From: Desulfobacteraceae bacterium
GTDB taxonomy: Bacteria; Desulfobacterota; DSM-4660; Desulfatiglandales; Desulfatiglandaceae
Direction: 5' to 3'
Length of the DNA: 11,888 nucleotides
Assembly: GCA_030597505.1 (NCBI GenBank)
Contig: JAUVRS010000054.1
Coordinates: 1 to 11,888 of the forward strand
Below the pieces are notes generated by a model. The model did not search any database, had not been told where the DNA came from, and worked only from the letters and a program-made list of their open reading frames with translations. Of the stretch, positions 1-7,598 are shown one piece after another. The translations under genes were made by a program, and so were the position numbers. Numbering within the stretch: the first letter of the stretch is position 1; each line of letters opens with the position of its first letter.

Positions 1-646
1 AAGCGGGATAGCGATCAAGATGATCCGGGGAAATGTTTAAAATCATTGAAATAGCGGGGCAAAAATTCTCGATCGTATCCAGCTGAAAGCTACTGACTTC
101 AACCACCACATAGTCTGCATCCTGCCCCCCGGCAGCATAGGCCATAAGAGGGGTCCCGATATTACCCCCCACAAAGCATTCAAGACCTGCATTCTTGAGC
201 ATTTGTCCCAAGAACTCCGTAACGGTGGTCTTTCCGTTTGTGCCGGTTATGGCAATCATAGGTGTCTGGATCAAACGGCTTGCAAATTCCAGTTCGCCTA
301 CAACAGACACGCCCTGTGTTCGGGCAGTTTCAAGAAGGGCCATATCATGCGGCACCCCGGGGCTGAGAATTATGAGATCCGCGCCCAGGAATGTCTTTTC
401 GTTGTGCCCCCCGGTTTCAAGGGTAACCCCTATATCTTTGAGCTCCTCCAGGGTCTGGTTTTGAAGAGAGTCCGCCGGCCTCATTTCACTAACCGTGACT
501 TCCGCCCCTTGACCCGCCAGCCACCGGGCAGCCCATAATCCGGAAATACCCAGACCCACAACGAGAATTTTCGCCCCTGGCCCAAAAGAGATGCCCCTGA
601 AGGATTCCATTGGTTGGGTTTTTGAATGAGGCGTTATCGATCGCAT
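1..646 (-). CDS. murD: UDP-N-acetylmuramoylalanine--D-glutamate ligase, N-terminal part (runs off left edge)
   Basis: MurD adds D-glutamate to UDP-MurNAc-L-alanine in the cytoplasm using ATP, the second step of peptide-stem assembly. About 215 residues are visible and the gene continues past base 1. The reading frame is open throughout. Residues 27-39 carry the N-terminal nucleotide-fold glycine motif (VVGLGISG). Residues 135-141 (GTNGKTT) are the Mur-ligase ATP-binding P-loop. Residues 183-190 (EVSSFQLD) and 204-213 (NISPDHLDRY) are central-domain motifs that separate MurD from the other Mur ligases. The start is ambiguous: ATG at 646 lies 2 nt after the mraY stop, while an in-frame ATG at 610 (residue 13) would give a protein beginning nearer the usual MurD N-terminus; neither has a strong ribosome-binding site. 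The tight junction with mraY suggests translational coupling. Family assignment is secure. Confidence 0.95.
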   Translation of the reverse strand, partial: MRSITPHSKTQPMESFRGISFGPGAKILVVGLGISGLWAARWLAGQGAEVTVSEMRPADSLQNQTLEELKDIGVTLETGGHNEKTFLGADLIILSPGVPHDMALLETARTQGVSVVGELEFASRLIQTPMIAITGTNGKTTVTEFLGQMLKNAGLECFVGGNIGTPLMAYAAGGQDADYVVVEVSSFQLDTIENFCPAISMILNISPDHLDRYPA

Positions 647-648
647 TC

Positions 649-1728
649 TTATCTCAGTTTCAGGGTGCTGAATGATAATAGGGCCAGGATAATGGCAATT
701 ATCCAGAATCTCACTATCACCTTGGGTTCCGGCCAGCCTTTTAACTCAAAATGATGATGAATGGGGGCCATTCTGAAGATTCTCTGCCCCCCGGTAAACT
801 TAAAATATGCCACCTGAAAAATTACGGAAAGCGCCTCAAAAACAAACAGCCCCCCGACAAGGATCAGCAACAGCTCCTGTTTTGTGATAACCGCCACAGT
901 ACCCAGGACAGCTCCCAAAGAAAGCGACCCGACGTCTCCCATAAAGACTTCCGCCGGATAGGTGTTGAACCACAGAAACCCCAGGCCGGCTCCTGCCACT
1001 GCGCCACATACAACGGAAATTTCACCCACCCCGCTTATATAGGGAATCTGAAGATAAGTGGCGATCTTTATATGTCCGGCAAGATACGAAAACACCAAAT
1101 AACTTCCAAAAGCGACAACCAGAGGGCTGATGGCCAGCCCATCCAGCCCGTCTGTCAGGTTAACGGCATTGGAGGCCCCGACAATAACGAATATTGCCAG
1201 AGGGATATAGCCCAAACCCAGGTCCGGGACCGCGGTTTTGAAAAAGGGGATGGTCAAATGGGAATCGAACCCGGGATAAATATGGAGTGCCACGGCTGCT
1301 ATGAAGGCTGCTAATATCTGAAGAGAAAACTTCCAGGTCATACTGAGCCCCTTGCTGTTTTTCCTGATTATCTTCAGATAATCATCCGCAAACCCTATGC
1401 CGCCAAATGAAAGCATGACAAACATGACAATCCAGACATAAATATTGTGGAGTTCAGCCCAGAAAAGTACGGAAACCAGAATAGATGGCAAAACAAAGAC
1501 CCCTCCCATCGTGGGGGTCCCTTCCTTGGATTTGTGGGTGGGAGGTCCGTCATCTCGGATGTATTGACCCACTTGCATGGCCTTCAGCCTTTTTATGGCC
1601 CACCCGCTCATGATAAAACAGATCATCAGGGCCGTAAGGGTTGAAAGTACGGTTCTGAAGGTCAAATACCTGAAAACGTTCAGCCAGGATATGTCTGTGT
1701 GAAAGAGATAAATCAGTTTGTAGAGCAT
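649..1728 (-). CDS. mraY: phospho-N-acetylmuramoyl-pentapeptide-transferase (lipid I synthase)
   Basis: MraY is a polytopic inner-membrane enzyme that transfers phospho-MurNAc-pentapeptide from UDP to undecaprenyl phosphate, making lipid I. The 359-residue length is normal for the family. About ten hydrophobic segments are visible. Signature residues are present: the DD pair at 115-116 (FADDYLK), NLTDGLDG at 190-197 with D193, MGDVGS at 263-268 with D265, and the HHH motif at 324-326 (PIHHHFE), all known Mg2+/substrate-site elements. The ATG start is preceded by AAGGG at a good distance. It lies 24 nt after the receiver gene and 2 nt before murD, so it is clearly in the same transcript. Substrate comes from MurF, encoded two genes upstream. 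Nothing is missing or truncated. Confidence 0.98.
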   Translation of the reverse strand: MLYKLIYLFHTDISWLNVFRYLTFRTVLSTLTALMICFIMSGWAIKRLKAMQVGQYIRDDGPPTHKSKEGTPTMGGVFVLPSILVSVLFWAELHNIYVWIVMFVMLSFGGIGFADDYLKIIRKNSKGLSMTWKFSLQILAAFIAAVALHIYPGFDSHLTIPFFKTAVPDLGLGYIPLAIFVIVGASNAVNLTDGLDGLAISPLVVAFGSYLVFSYLAGHIKIATYLQIPYISGVGEISVVCGAVAGAGLGFLWFNTYPAEVFMGDVGSLSLGAVLGTVAVITKQELLLILVGGLFVFEALSVIFQVAYFKFTGGQRIFRMAPIHHHFELKGWPEPKVIVRFWIIAIILALLSFSTLKLR

Positions 1729-1752
1729 ATGACCCTTTACCTATCCTGCAGG

Positions 1753-2166
1753 TCAGGCTGGGGAAGCATGCCAGTATTCACCTGTCTGTGAAACGTCCAC
1801 ACCGCCCATGGCCGAAATCACCGCATTTAAAAGCTTCTCCACCCCAAACGGTTTGAGAAGATGGCTTACAATGTGGGGCATCTCATTATCCGAAAAACTC
1901 AAAGCTGAGGGGTTTCCGGTCATAACGATCACCTTCTCCTTGCGACCGCTCTTTTTCATTTTCTTGAGCATTTCCATGCCGTCCAACCTGGGCATGTTGA
2001 TATCTGTTATCACCAAATCAAAATCATCCATTTCCAACCTTTCGAGGGATTCCTGTCCGTCCCTTGCAAGAGCAACCTCAAAGCCCTCCATCAGGAGCGC
2101 CTCTGACAAGAGAAACCGTATGCCCTTTTCGTCATCCACCACCAATATCCTTTTTGGCGCACCCAT
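1753..2166 (-). CDS. stand-alone CheY-like response regulator receiver protein inside the dcw operon
   Basis: This 137-residue protein is a single receiver (REC) domain with no output domain. All receiver landmarks are present: acidic pair D11/D12 (VVDDE), phospho-acceptor D55 in VITDINMP, the switch threonine T83 (VMTG) and the invariant lysine K105 (LLKPF), with an expected beta-alpha alternation. A roughly 17-residue polar tail follows the domain (from about 121). Start is ATG with a near-perfect AGGAGG site 7 nt upstream, among the best Shine-Dalgarno matches in this operon. It sits 21 nt after murF and 24 nt before mraY on the same strand, so it should be co-transcribed with peptidoglycan genes. 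No histidine kinase is visible in the window. By family knowledge it should be phosphorylated on D55 and act through protein contacts; its target is unknown. A role tied to wall synthesis or division is inference from position only. Confidence 0.93.
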   Translation of the reverse strand: MGAPKRILVVDDEKGIRFLLSEALLMEGFEVALARDGQESLERLEMDDFDLVITDINMPRLDGMEMLKKMKKSGRKEKVIVMTGNPSALSFSDNEMPHIVSHLLKPFGVEKLLNAVISAMGGVDVSQTGEYWHASPA

Positions 2167-2187
2167 AAAACACCCTCCTGTTATCTC

Positions 2188-3627
2188 CTATGAGCTCCTC
2201 TCTTGCAGCTCGTTTACCACCTTTTCAAGTGCCATTTTCCGAGAACCTTTTAGCAAAATCAGATCGCCTTTTCGCAAATCTTCCATAATGTTTTCTGCCA
2301 TTTCAACGTGGCCCCTTACCTCATTAGCCTGATCTGATGTCATACCTGAGTCAATGGCGCCACGTATCATCTCGGGTGCATTCCCCCCCATCGCAAGAAA
2401 ACGGTGGACGCCAAGCCGCGCGACCCGCCTGCCGACGTCATAGTGGGCAGAGATCGCTGCATCCCCCAATTCCAACATCTCCCCAAGGCCCACGATTATC
2501 CTCCCATCATTTTCGGCCATGGCACCGGCAGATTCCAAACTTGCCTTGATGGACAAAGGGTTGGCATTATACGTATCGTCTATCAGGACTATGCCGCCGG
2601 GGAGTGAGGTCACCATGAACCGCCCCGCCAGACCTGAAAAACCCTCCAGACCCTGGACGACCTGTTCCATGGGTTCATCCAGACACAACGCAACCCCGGC
2701 CGCTGCCAGGGCATTGGGTACATTTTGAAGCCCCGGGACCTTTAGGGCTACACTGCGGGATTGTTTTTTAAAGTGAAGGTCAAATGAAATACCTTTCAGA
2801 CCCCTGTTCTGAATCTTGCTTGCCCTAAACGTATTTTCCCATCCAAGCCCAAAGGTGACCAGCTTCTTCCCGTACGGGGCAGCCATTTTCATCAAGAGAT
2901 CGTCATCGCCGTTTATGACCACTCTCCCCTCAGTGGAGATCTTTTCCACCAACTCCACCTTTGCCCTGGCCGCACCTTCCAGGTCTCCAACCCCCTCCAG
3001 ATGCGCCATCCCCACATTGGTAATCACACCAACATCCGGGTTTGAAATCTCACTCAACCTTGAGATCTCCCCCGGGTGATTCATACCCATTTCCAGCACC
3101 GCATTCCTGTATCTGTTGTCCAGTTGAAAAAGCGTCAAAGGCAACCCGATCAGGTTGTTAAAGTTTCCATAATTCTTGAGAGTCAGCCCCCCAAGCCCCA
3201 GGATTGCAGCCGTCATCTCTTTTGTTGTGGTTTTCCCCGTGCTGCCGGTGAGCGACACCACCCTCGCCCTGTGCTGTTGTCGCCACCATCCGGCCAGATC
3301 ACCGAGGGCTCTCAGTGTATCGTTCACAACAATCACTGCCTGATTTGGGAAGAGGGAATTTCTGATCCGATCTTTCGTCTTTCCTTCCCGCCACCAATCC
3401 TTTTGGACCATTACCCCGGCTGCTGTGCGTGCAAGGGCCTGTTCCACAAAAGCATGGCCATCAAATCTTTCCCCCTTGAGTGCCAAAAAGAGTTCACCGG
3501 GTTCAATCTTTCTGGAATCAGTGCGAATCCCCCCCACCGGCATCTGGTCTTCTCCCAAAACCAATCTTCCGTTTGCCGGAGCAAGGATTTCTTCGGCCCT
3601 TATTTTACCCCACGAAACCGCCACCAA
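2188..3627 (-). CDS. murF: UDP-N-acetylmuramoyl-tripeptide--D-alanyl-D-alanine ligase
   Basis: MurF adds the D-Ala-D-Ala dipeptide to UDP-MurNAc-tripeptide, completing the cytoplasmic pentapeptide precursor. From the longest start it has 479 residues, slightly longer than typical. The N-terminal domain carries ALKGERFDGH (49-58). The ATP P-loop is GSTGKTTTKE (128-137). Central-domain motifs EMGMNHPGEI (179-188) and HLEGVG (209-214) and the C-terminal DDTYNANP (350-357) are MurF-typical. The start codon is not ATG: the frame opens with TTG at 3627 immediately followed by GTG at 3624, both just behind an AGGGGGG tract. GTG has the better, though still short, spacing. Either way the start overlaps the end of murE by about 20 nt, implying coupled translation. 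The protein ends 21 nt before the receiver gene. Confidence 0.97.
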   Translation of the reverse strand: MVAVSWGKIRAEEILAPANGRLVLGEDQMPVGGIRTDSRKIEPGELFLALKGERFDGHAFVEQALARTAAGVMVQKDWWREGKTKDRIRNSLFPNQAVIVVNDTLRALGDLAGWWRQQHRARVVSLTGSTGKTTTKEMTAAILGLGGLTLKNYGNFNNLIGLPLTLFQLDNRYRNAVLEMGMNHPGEISRLSEISNPDVGVITNVGMAHLEGVGDLEGAARAKVELVEKISTEGRVVINGDDDLLMKMAAPYGKKLVTFGLGWENTFRASKIQNRGLKGISFDLHFKKQSRSVALKVPGLQNVPNALAAAGVALCLDEPMEQVVQGLEGFSGLAGRFMVTSLPGGIVLIDDTYNANPLSIKASLESAGAMAENDGRIIVGLGEMLELGDAAISAHYDVGRRVARLGVHRFLAMGGNAPEMIRGAIDSGMTSDQANEVRGHVEMAENIMEDLRKGDLILLKGSRKMALEKVVNELQERSS

Positions 3628-5143
3628 CCCCCCTCAAGACGGCCTCTACCGCCCTACGATCATCAAAGGCTCTTTTCTCTCCTCCAATGATCTGGTAAGC
3701 CTCATGACCCTTCCCGGCAATCAAGACCGTATCCTCTTCACACGCCACCGTGATTGCACTGCGGATGGCACTTTCGCGATCAAGGTCAATCAAATAACCG
3801 GTGATGTTAATCACCGAACCCGGTTGTCCGGGGAGCATTTTCAAACCTGCATCCCTGACCCCTTTTTCTATCTCAGCAGCAATGGCTGAAGGATCTTCGG
3901 TACGGGGGTTGTCTGAGGTAATAAAAACCAGGTCGCCATGTTCCCCGGCCACCCGACCCATTTGACGTCTTTTCCCCTTGTCTCGGTCACCGCCGCACCC
4001 AAAAACCGTAATGAGCCGCCCCTTTGTCAAAGGCTTCAGGGCCTTCAAGACCTTTAACAGGGCATCGGGCGTGTGGGCATAATCAACAACAATTGCCAGC
4101 GACCGATCATTTTTGACCCGTTCCAAACGACCCGGTATTTTCTCCAAATGTGTTATCCCGGATATAACAGTGTTAAGATCAATGCCCAGGCAAAGCGCTC
4201 CGGCAGAAGCTGCCAATATATTGTAAATATTGAAATCCCCTATAAGCGGGGATCGTAGGTCTGCCTCCCCGGAAGGGGTAATAAGCCTGGCAGACAGGCC
4301 CTCCTTGCTTCCTCGAACATTGTCTGCCCTCACATGGCAGTCTCGCCCCAAACCATATGTAACCACCGGGACATGGGTCTGGTTCACCAGCTCTCTTCCC
4401 CTTGGATCATCCACGTTAATGGCGGCCTTTGCCTTCCTCCCATTCCCATTTTTTCCCAGCCCCCGGAAAAGGCGACTTTTGGCGGAAAAATATGATTCCA
4501 TGGAGAGGTGGTAATCCAGATGGTCTCTGGAAATATTTGTAAAAATTCCCAGTCGGAAGGGGCAGTCTCTGATCCTCCCCTGCTCAAGAGCGTGGGAGGA
4601 GACCTCCATAACCACATCTGTAGCGCCTGAATCTGCCATTTTTCGCAAGATCCGCATAAGATCTAATGATTCCGGGGTGGTGACCGGGGCCTCCCAGGTC
4701 TTTCCTGCCACCCTGTAATTTATCGTTCCTATAACACCCGGTTTTGCCTTTGAGGCCAGAAGTATTGATTCCAAAATATAGCTGGTGGTTGTTTTTCCAT
4801 TGGTACCGGTGATTCCGGTCAAAGTCATCTCTTCAAAAGGCCTGTGGTAAAATCTTACAGCAAGCCCCGAGAGGGCCTCGCGGGTGTCCAGGACACGGAC
4901 CATGACAGCGTTTCCATTAAAGTGACCGCGGTCTTCAGGGCTTTCACAAACCACTGCTGCCGCCCCTTTTTGAATTGCCTCCTCGATAAATTCATGCCCA
5001 TCCTGTAGCTGCCCCTTAAGGGCAACAAACAGAGAACCCTTTTCTACCAGGCGGGAGTCATACGCTATCCTCTTTATCTCCAATCCCGGATCACCGGAAA
5101 AATCACCGATCTCAATCCCCTCCAACAATTCTCCCAGCTGCAT
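3605..5143 (-). CDS. murE: UDP-N-acetylmuramoyl-L-alanyl-D-glutamate--2,6-diaminopimelate ligase
   Basis: MurE adds the third stem residue to UDP-MurNAc-L-Ala-D-Glu in the cytoplasm. The 512-residue length fits the family. Visible landmarks are ALKG near 41-44, the P-loop GTNGKTT (113-119), TTPES (155-159), EVSSHALEQ (180-188), the SAKSRLF stretch with the lysine expected to be carbamylated (K222), DYAHTPD (354-360) and KGHE (478-481). DNPR at 411-414 is the motif known to select meso-diaminopimelate over lysine, so the organism should have Gram-negative-type DAP peptidoglycan. ATG at 5143 follows AAAGG at 6 nt spacing. The 56-nt interval after ftsI is the widest gap inside the operon and contains a possible 15-codon ORF. 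The 3' end overlaps murF. Confidence 0.98.
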   Translation of the reverse strand: MQLGELLEGIEIGDFSGDPGLEIKRIAYDSRLVEKGSLFVALKGQLQDGHEFIEEAIQKGAAAVVCESPEDRGHFNGNAVMVRVLDTREALSGLAVRFYHRPFEEMTLTGITGTNGKTTTSYILESILLASKAKPGVIGTINYRVAGKTWEAPVTTPESLDLMRILRKMADSGATDVVMEVSSHALEQGRIRDCPFRLGIFTNISRDHLDYHLSMESYFSAKSRLFRGLGKNGNGRKAKAAINVDDPRGRELVNQTHVPVVTYGLGRDCHVRADNVRGSKEGLSARLITPSGEADLRSPLIGDFNIYNILAASAGALCLGIDLNTVISGITHLEKIPGRLERVKNDRSLAIVVDYAHTPDALLKVLKALKPLTKGRLITVFGCGGDRDKGKRRQMGRVAGEHGDLVFITSDNPRTEDPSAIAAEIEKGVRDAGLKMLPGQPGSVINITGYLIDLDRESAIRSAITVACEEDTVLIAGKGHEAYQIIGGEKRAFDDRRAVEAVLRGVGGGFVG

Positions 5144-5152
5144 CTTGACCTT

Positions 5153-5200
5153 TTATCCGGACCTCAAGACGTCCCGTTTGTCCTGATCATTCAGGTCCAT
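5153..5200 (-). CDS. possible 15-codon leader/coupling ORF between ftsI and murE
   Basis: The ftsI stop is part of a TGATG overlap whose ATG opens a 15-residue frame (MDLNDQDKRDVLRSG) ending in TAA at 5153. The murE ribosome-binding AAAGG begins directly after this stop, 6 nt before the murE ATG. Such an arrangement could let ribosomes finishing ftsI reinitiate and carry on to murE. The peptide is too short to recognise and could be chance: a frame of this length is not rare. The overlapping stop/start and the position of the stop next to the murE site are seen directly; translation and function are inference. Confidence 0.25.
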   Translation of the reverse strand: MDLNDQDKRDVLRSG

Positions 5201-7233
5201 CAGAATTTACCGGGCGGCCTGAAATTAATCCTCACCGCGGCGACCTCCTGAAGAGGGGTTCCGGCATCCGGCTGTTGTTTGACGGCCAGCCCTGTCCCCA
5301 CCAGATGAACCTCCAGACCCAAGGCTCTTCCCCGTTTTAAGACCTCTCTCATCCCAAGACCGCTAAAGTCAGGAAGGGCCCCCTTTTTTAATTCTGAAGC
5401 GATACGCCCCACCTCTCCCGATACTATGTTTGTTCCAGGTTGTACTCTTCTCCCTCTGTCGGTCTTCCGTCTCTTGCCACTCAGGAGGGTTACATTTTTG
5501 TCTGGTATGGGCGGAAGGGTCCGGGCCACAGCGGATGACCCCTTGTTTGGATTGACCCGGAGATGATTCAGTGCCCACCTTCCCACCTGTCTAAACACAG
5601 GGGCGGCCACTTCACCGCCATATGCGGTCCCTTTGGGTTCGTCAACGACCACGAGGATGACCAATTTGGGTTGTTCAAGGGGCACAAAACCCACAAACCC
5701 AGCCACATATTTTGTCCTGGAATACCGTTTTGTTCTTGGGTCTACCTTCTGGGAGGTCCCCGTCTTTCCTGCCACCCTGAAGCCTTTGATGGCTGCCTTT
5801 GGAGCAGTCCCATCCTGACCTGCCACCCCCTCCAGAATCCTTGCTGTCTCCTGGGCTGTCTTTTGGGAAAATACCCTCCTGACCACCTTCGGTCGCCTCA
5901 CTTTGACTTTGCCCGTCGATCTATCCATTATTGATTTCACCACATACGGCTTCATCAGTTTTCCGCCGTTTGCAATAGCCGCCATGGCCATGACGAGCTG
6001 GAGTGAGGTAGCGGTCATGCCCTGCCCAAAAAAAATTGTGGCCTGGTCTATGGTCCTTGCCTCTTTAACCGGTCTGATAAACCCTTTTCTCTCTCCCGGC
6101 AAATCAATGCCTGTCCTGCTGCCAAAACCCAATTTCTTCAGATAGTCTGTGAATTTTTTGTATCCAAGCCGTTGCCCGATCTTGATTGCGCCTATATTGC
6201 TGGACCGCACAATGATATCCGACACACTCAAAACGCCATATTTGTGGGTGTCATGCACTGTCTCTTTGCCGATCCTACATTTCCCCTGCTCACAGTCAAA
6301 TTTGGTGCCGGGTGAAACCACGGATTCTTCTAGGCTCGCGGCCAGGAGAAAGGCCTTTATTATTGACCCCGGTTCAAAGCTATCTGTGATGCTCCGGTTT
6401 CTCCAGTGAGCGGGGCTATATTCGGAAAAGATATTTGGATTGAATTCGGGGACCACCGCCATGGCCAGAATTTCACCTGTCACGGGGTCCACAACAAGAC
6501 ATTGACCACTCTTGGCTTTTGTCTTTTTTACCGCTGATTTGAGGATCTGTTGCGCCTTGTATTGGATGTCTTTGTCAATGGTGAGAGTCAGATCACGAAT
6601 GCCATGGCCGAAAGGGTTTGGCCTGATGATGGCGAAGGGGCGACCCAGGGCATCACGCATGTGGATCAAGCTGTCTTGTGGTCCTCGTAACTGTTTGTCG
6701 TACTTTTTCTCAAGCCCTTCAAGCCCCTGATTATCAATGCCGGCAAACCCCACCAGATGGCCCGCGTTTTCACGACCAGGGTAATAGCGCCTGGTTTCAT
6801 TGATGACACCCACGCCCTCCAAATCCAGGGCGATAACCTCTCTGGCTACTTCCGGGGCAATTCTTCTTTTAATCCAGGAAAATGAACGCTTGCTTTTTAA
6901 CAGACCGAGGATTTTTTCCCGCTTCTCTCCCAGAATTCTTGAAAGCTTTCTGGCCGCCCTGGCCTTTTTGTTGATCCGTCTGGGGTGAGCGTAGATGGAT
7001 GCTACTTCAACGCTTAGGGCCAGCTCGCGACCATCCCGGTCAAATATTGTACCACGTTTGGGGGGAAGCTTGGTTTTGCCTATATAACCCGCGCGCGCGA
7101 TGGCTTTCAGATGATCACTTTCAAGGACCTGTAACTGATAGGCCCTTGCCAGTATGGTTCCAAACCCGAACAGGAAAAAAGTGGCCACCACATAAATGCG
7201 AAATCGGATCCACTTTTTGTCCTTGACCTTCAT
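5200..7233 (-). CDS. ftsI: septal peptidoglycan transpeptidase (class B PBP) with C-terminal PASTA domain
   Basis: This class B penicillin-binding protein is the division transpeptidase that cross-links septal peptidoglycan in the periplasm. It has 677 residues. A short cytoplasmic N-terminus is followed by one membrane anchor (about 11-31). The dimerisation (pedestal) domain begins with PKRGTIFDRDG (58-68). The transpeptidase domain keeps all three catalytic motifs: SIIK with nucleophile S290 and K293, SSN at 344-346, and KTG at 490-492. After a basic low-complexity linker (about 557-617) comes a single PASTA domain (about 620-673). Position between ftsL and murE identifies it as the FtsI/PBP3 orthologue, but the PASTA tail resembles PBP2x/SpoVD architecture rather than that of E. 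coli FtsI. The start ATG overlaps the ftsL stop (ATGA), and the stop forms TGATG with a tiny downstream ORF. Confidence 0.96.
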   Translation of the reverse strand: MKVKDKKWIRFRIYVVATFFLFGFGTILARAYQLQVLESDHLKAIARAGYIGKTKLPPKRGTIFDRDGRELALSVEVASIYAHPRRINKKARAARKLSRILGEKREKILGLLKSKRSFSWIKRRIAPEVAREVIALDLEGVGVINETRRYYPGRENAGHLVGFAGIDNQGLEGLEKKYDKQLRGPQDSLIHMRDALGRPFAIIRPNPFGHGIRDLTLTIDKDIQYKAQQILKSAVKKTKAKSGQCLVVDPVTGEILAMAVVPEFNPNIFSEYSPAHWRNRSITDSFEPGSIIKAFLLAASLEESVVSPGTKFDCEQGKCRIGKETVHDTHKYGVLSVSDIIVRSSNIGAIKIGQRLGYKKFTDYLKKLGFGSRTGIDLPGERKGFIRPVKEARTIDQATIFFGQGMTATSLQLVMAMAAIANGGKLMKPYVVKSIMDRSTGKVKVRRPKVVRRVFSQKTAQETARILEGVAGQDGTAPKAAIKGFRVAGKTGTSQKVDPRTKRYSRTKYVAGFVGFVPLEQPKLVILVVVDEPKGTAYGGEVAAPVFRQVGRWALNHLRVNPNKGSSAVARTLPPIPDKNVTLLSGKRRKTDRGRRVQPGTNIVSGEVGRIASELKKGALPDFSGLGMREVLKRGRALGLEVHLVGTGLAVKQQPDAGTPLQEVAAVRINFRPPGKF

Positions 7234-7598
7234 TGCAAAACAATTATCTGTTCAGGAGTGGGTTGTCTCAGTCCCAACCTCTCAATTGCCTGAGTCTCCA
7301 GTCTTTCAGGTGACTTAAGTATTGCCAGTTCGAGTCTCAGCTTCTGGTTTTCCTCCATCAATTTGATTTCTTCGGTTTTCAACTGGCTCAGGTCATAGCC
7401 TATCCGTGTGCTTTGAAAATTTGACCAGACATACCCGATGCTGCTCCCCATAAAAAGGAAGAGCATAAAAATAATTAATAAGACCTGCCTCCGGGTCACA
7501 TAAAACCGGGGTTGCCGGGGCCGGGAATTATTAACCCGCACCCCTGTCTTACCGTTCCGTGCCCTTACCATCTGTGAGACCCTTTCACGTCTTGTCAT
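7230..7598 (-). CDS. ftsL: cell division protein FtsL-like, bitopic membrane protein
   Basis: FtsL is a small divisome protein that pairs with FtsB/DivIC through coiled coils and helps activate the FtsWI synthase. The 122-residue protein has a long basic cytoplasmic N-terminus (1-36, rich in Arg), one membrane segment (about 38-58), then a charged heptad-type stretch (about 66-98) expected to form a coiled coil in the periplasm. The C-terminal piece (SPERLETQAIERLGLRQPTP, then EQIIVL) matches the usual FtsL/DivIC ending. Sequence conservation is low in this family, so the call rests on topology, this C-terminal motif and position between rsmH and ftsI. ATG overlaps the rsmH stop by 4 nt and its own stop overlaps the ftsI start by 4 nt. 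A second Met at residue 10 is a less likely start. Confidence 0.9.
   Translation of the reverse strand: MTRRERVSQMVRARNGKTGVRVNNSRPRQPRFYVTRRQVLLIIFMLFLFMGSSIGYVWSNFQSTRIGYDLSQLKTEEIKLMEENQKLRLELAILKSPERLETQAIERLGLRQPTPEQIIVLQ

Noticed and set aside
751..1314. 187-codon plus-strand frame opposite mraY
   Set aside because: It is antisense to a fully conserved MraY, has a composition typical of a shadow frame and no recognisable motifs.
1808..2332. 174-codon plus-strand frame across the receiver gene and the end of murF
   Set aside because: Both genes on the minus strand have complete family motifs; this frame has no ribosome-binding site or domain and spans their junction.
3076..3889. Long plus-strand frames opposite murF and murE
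   Set aside because: Antisense shadows of well-conserved Mur ligases; proline- and serine-rich without any motif.
5181..5195. Terminator or attenuator hairpin (CCTGA-TCAT-TCAGG) after ftsI
   Set aside because: A 5-bp stem without a T-run inside an operon; too weak to support.
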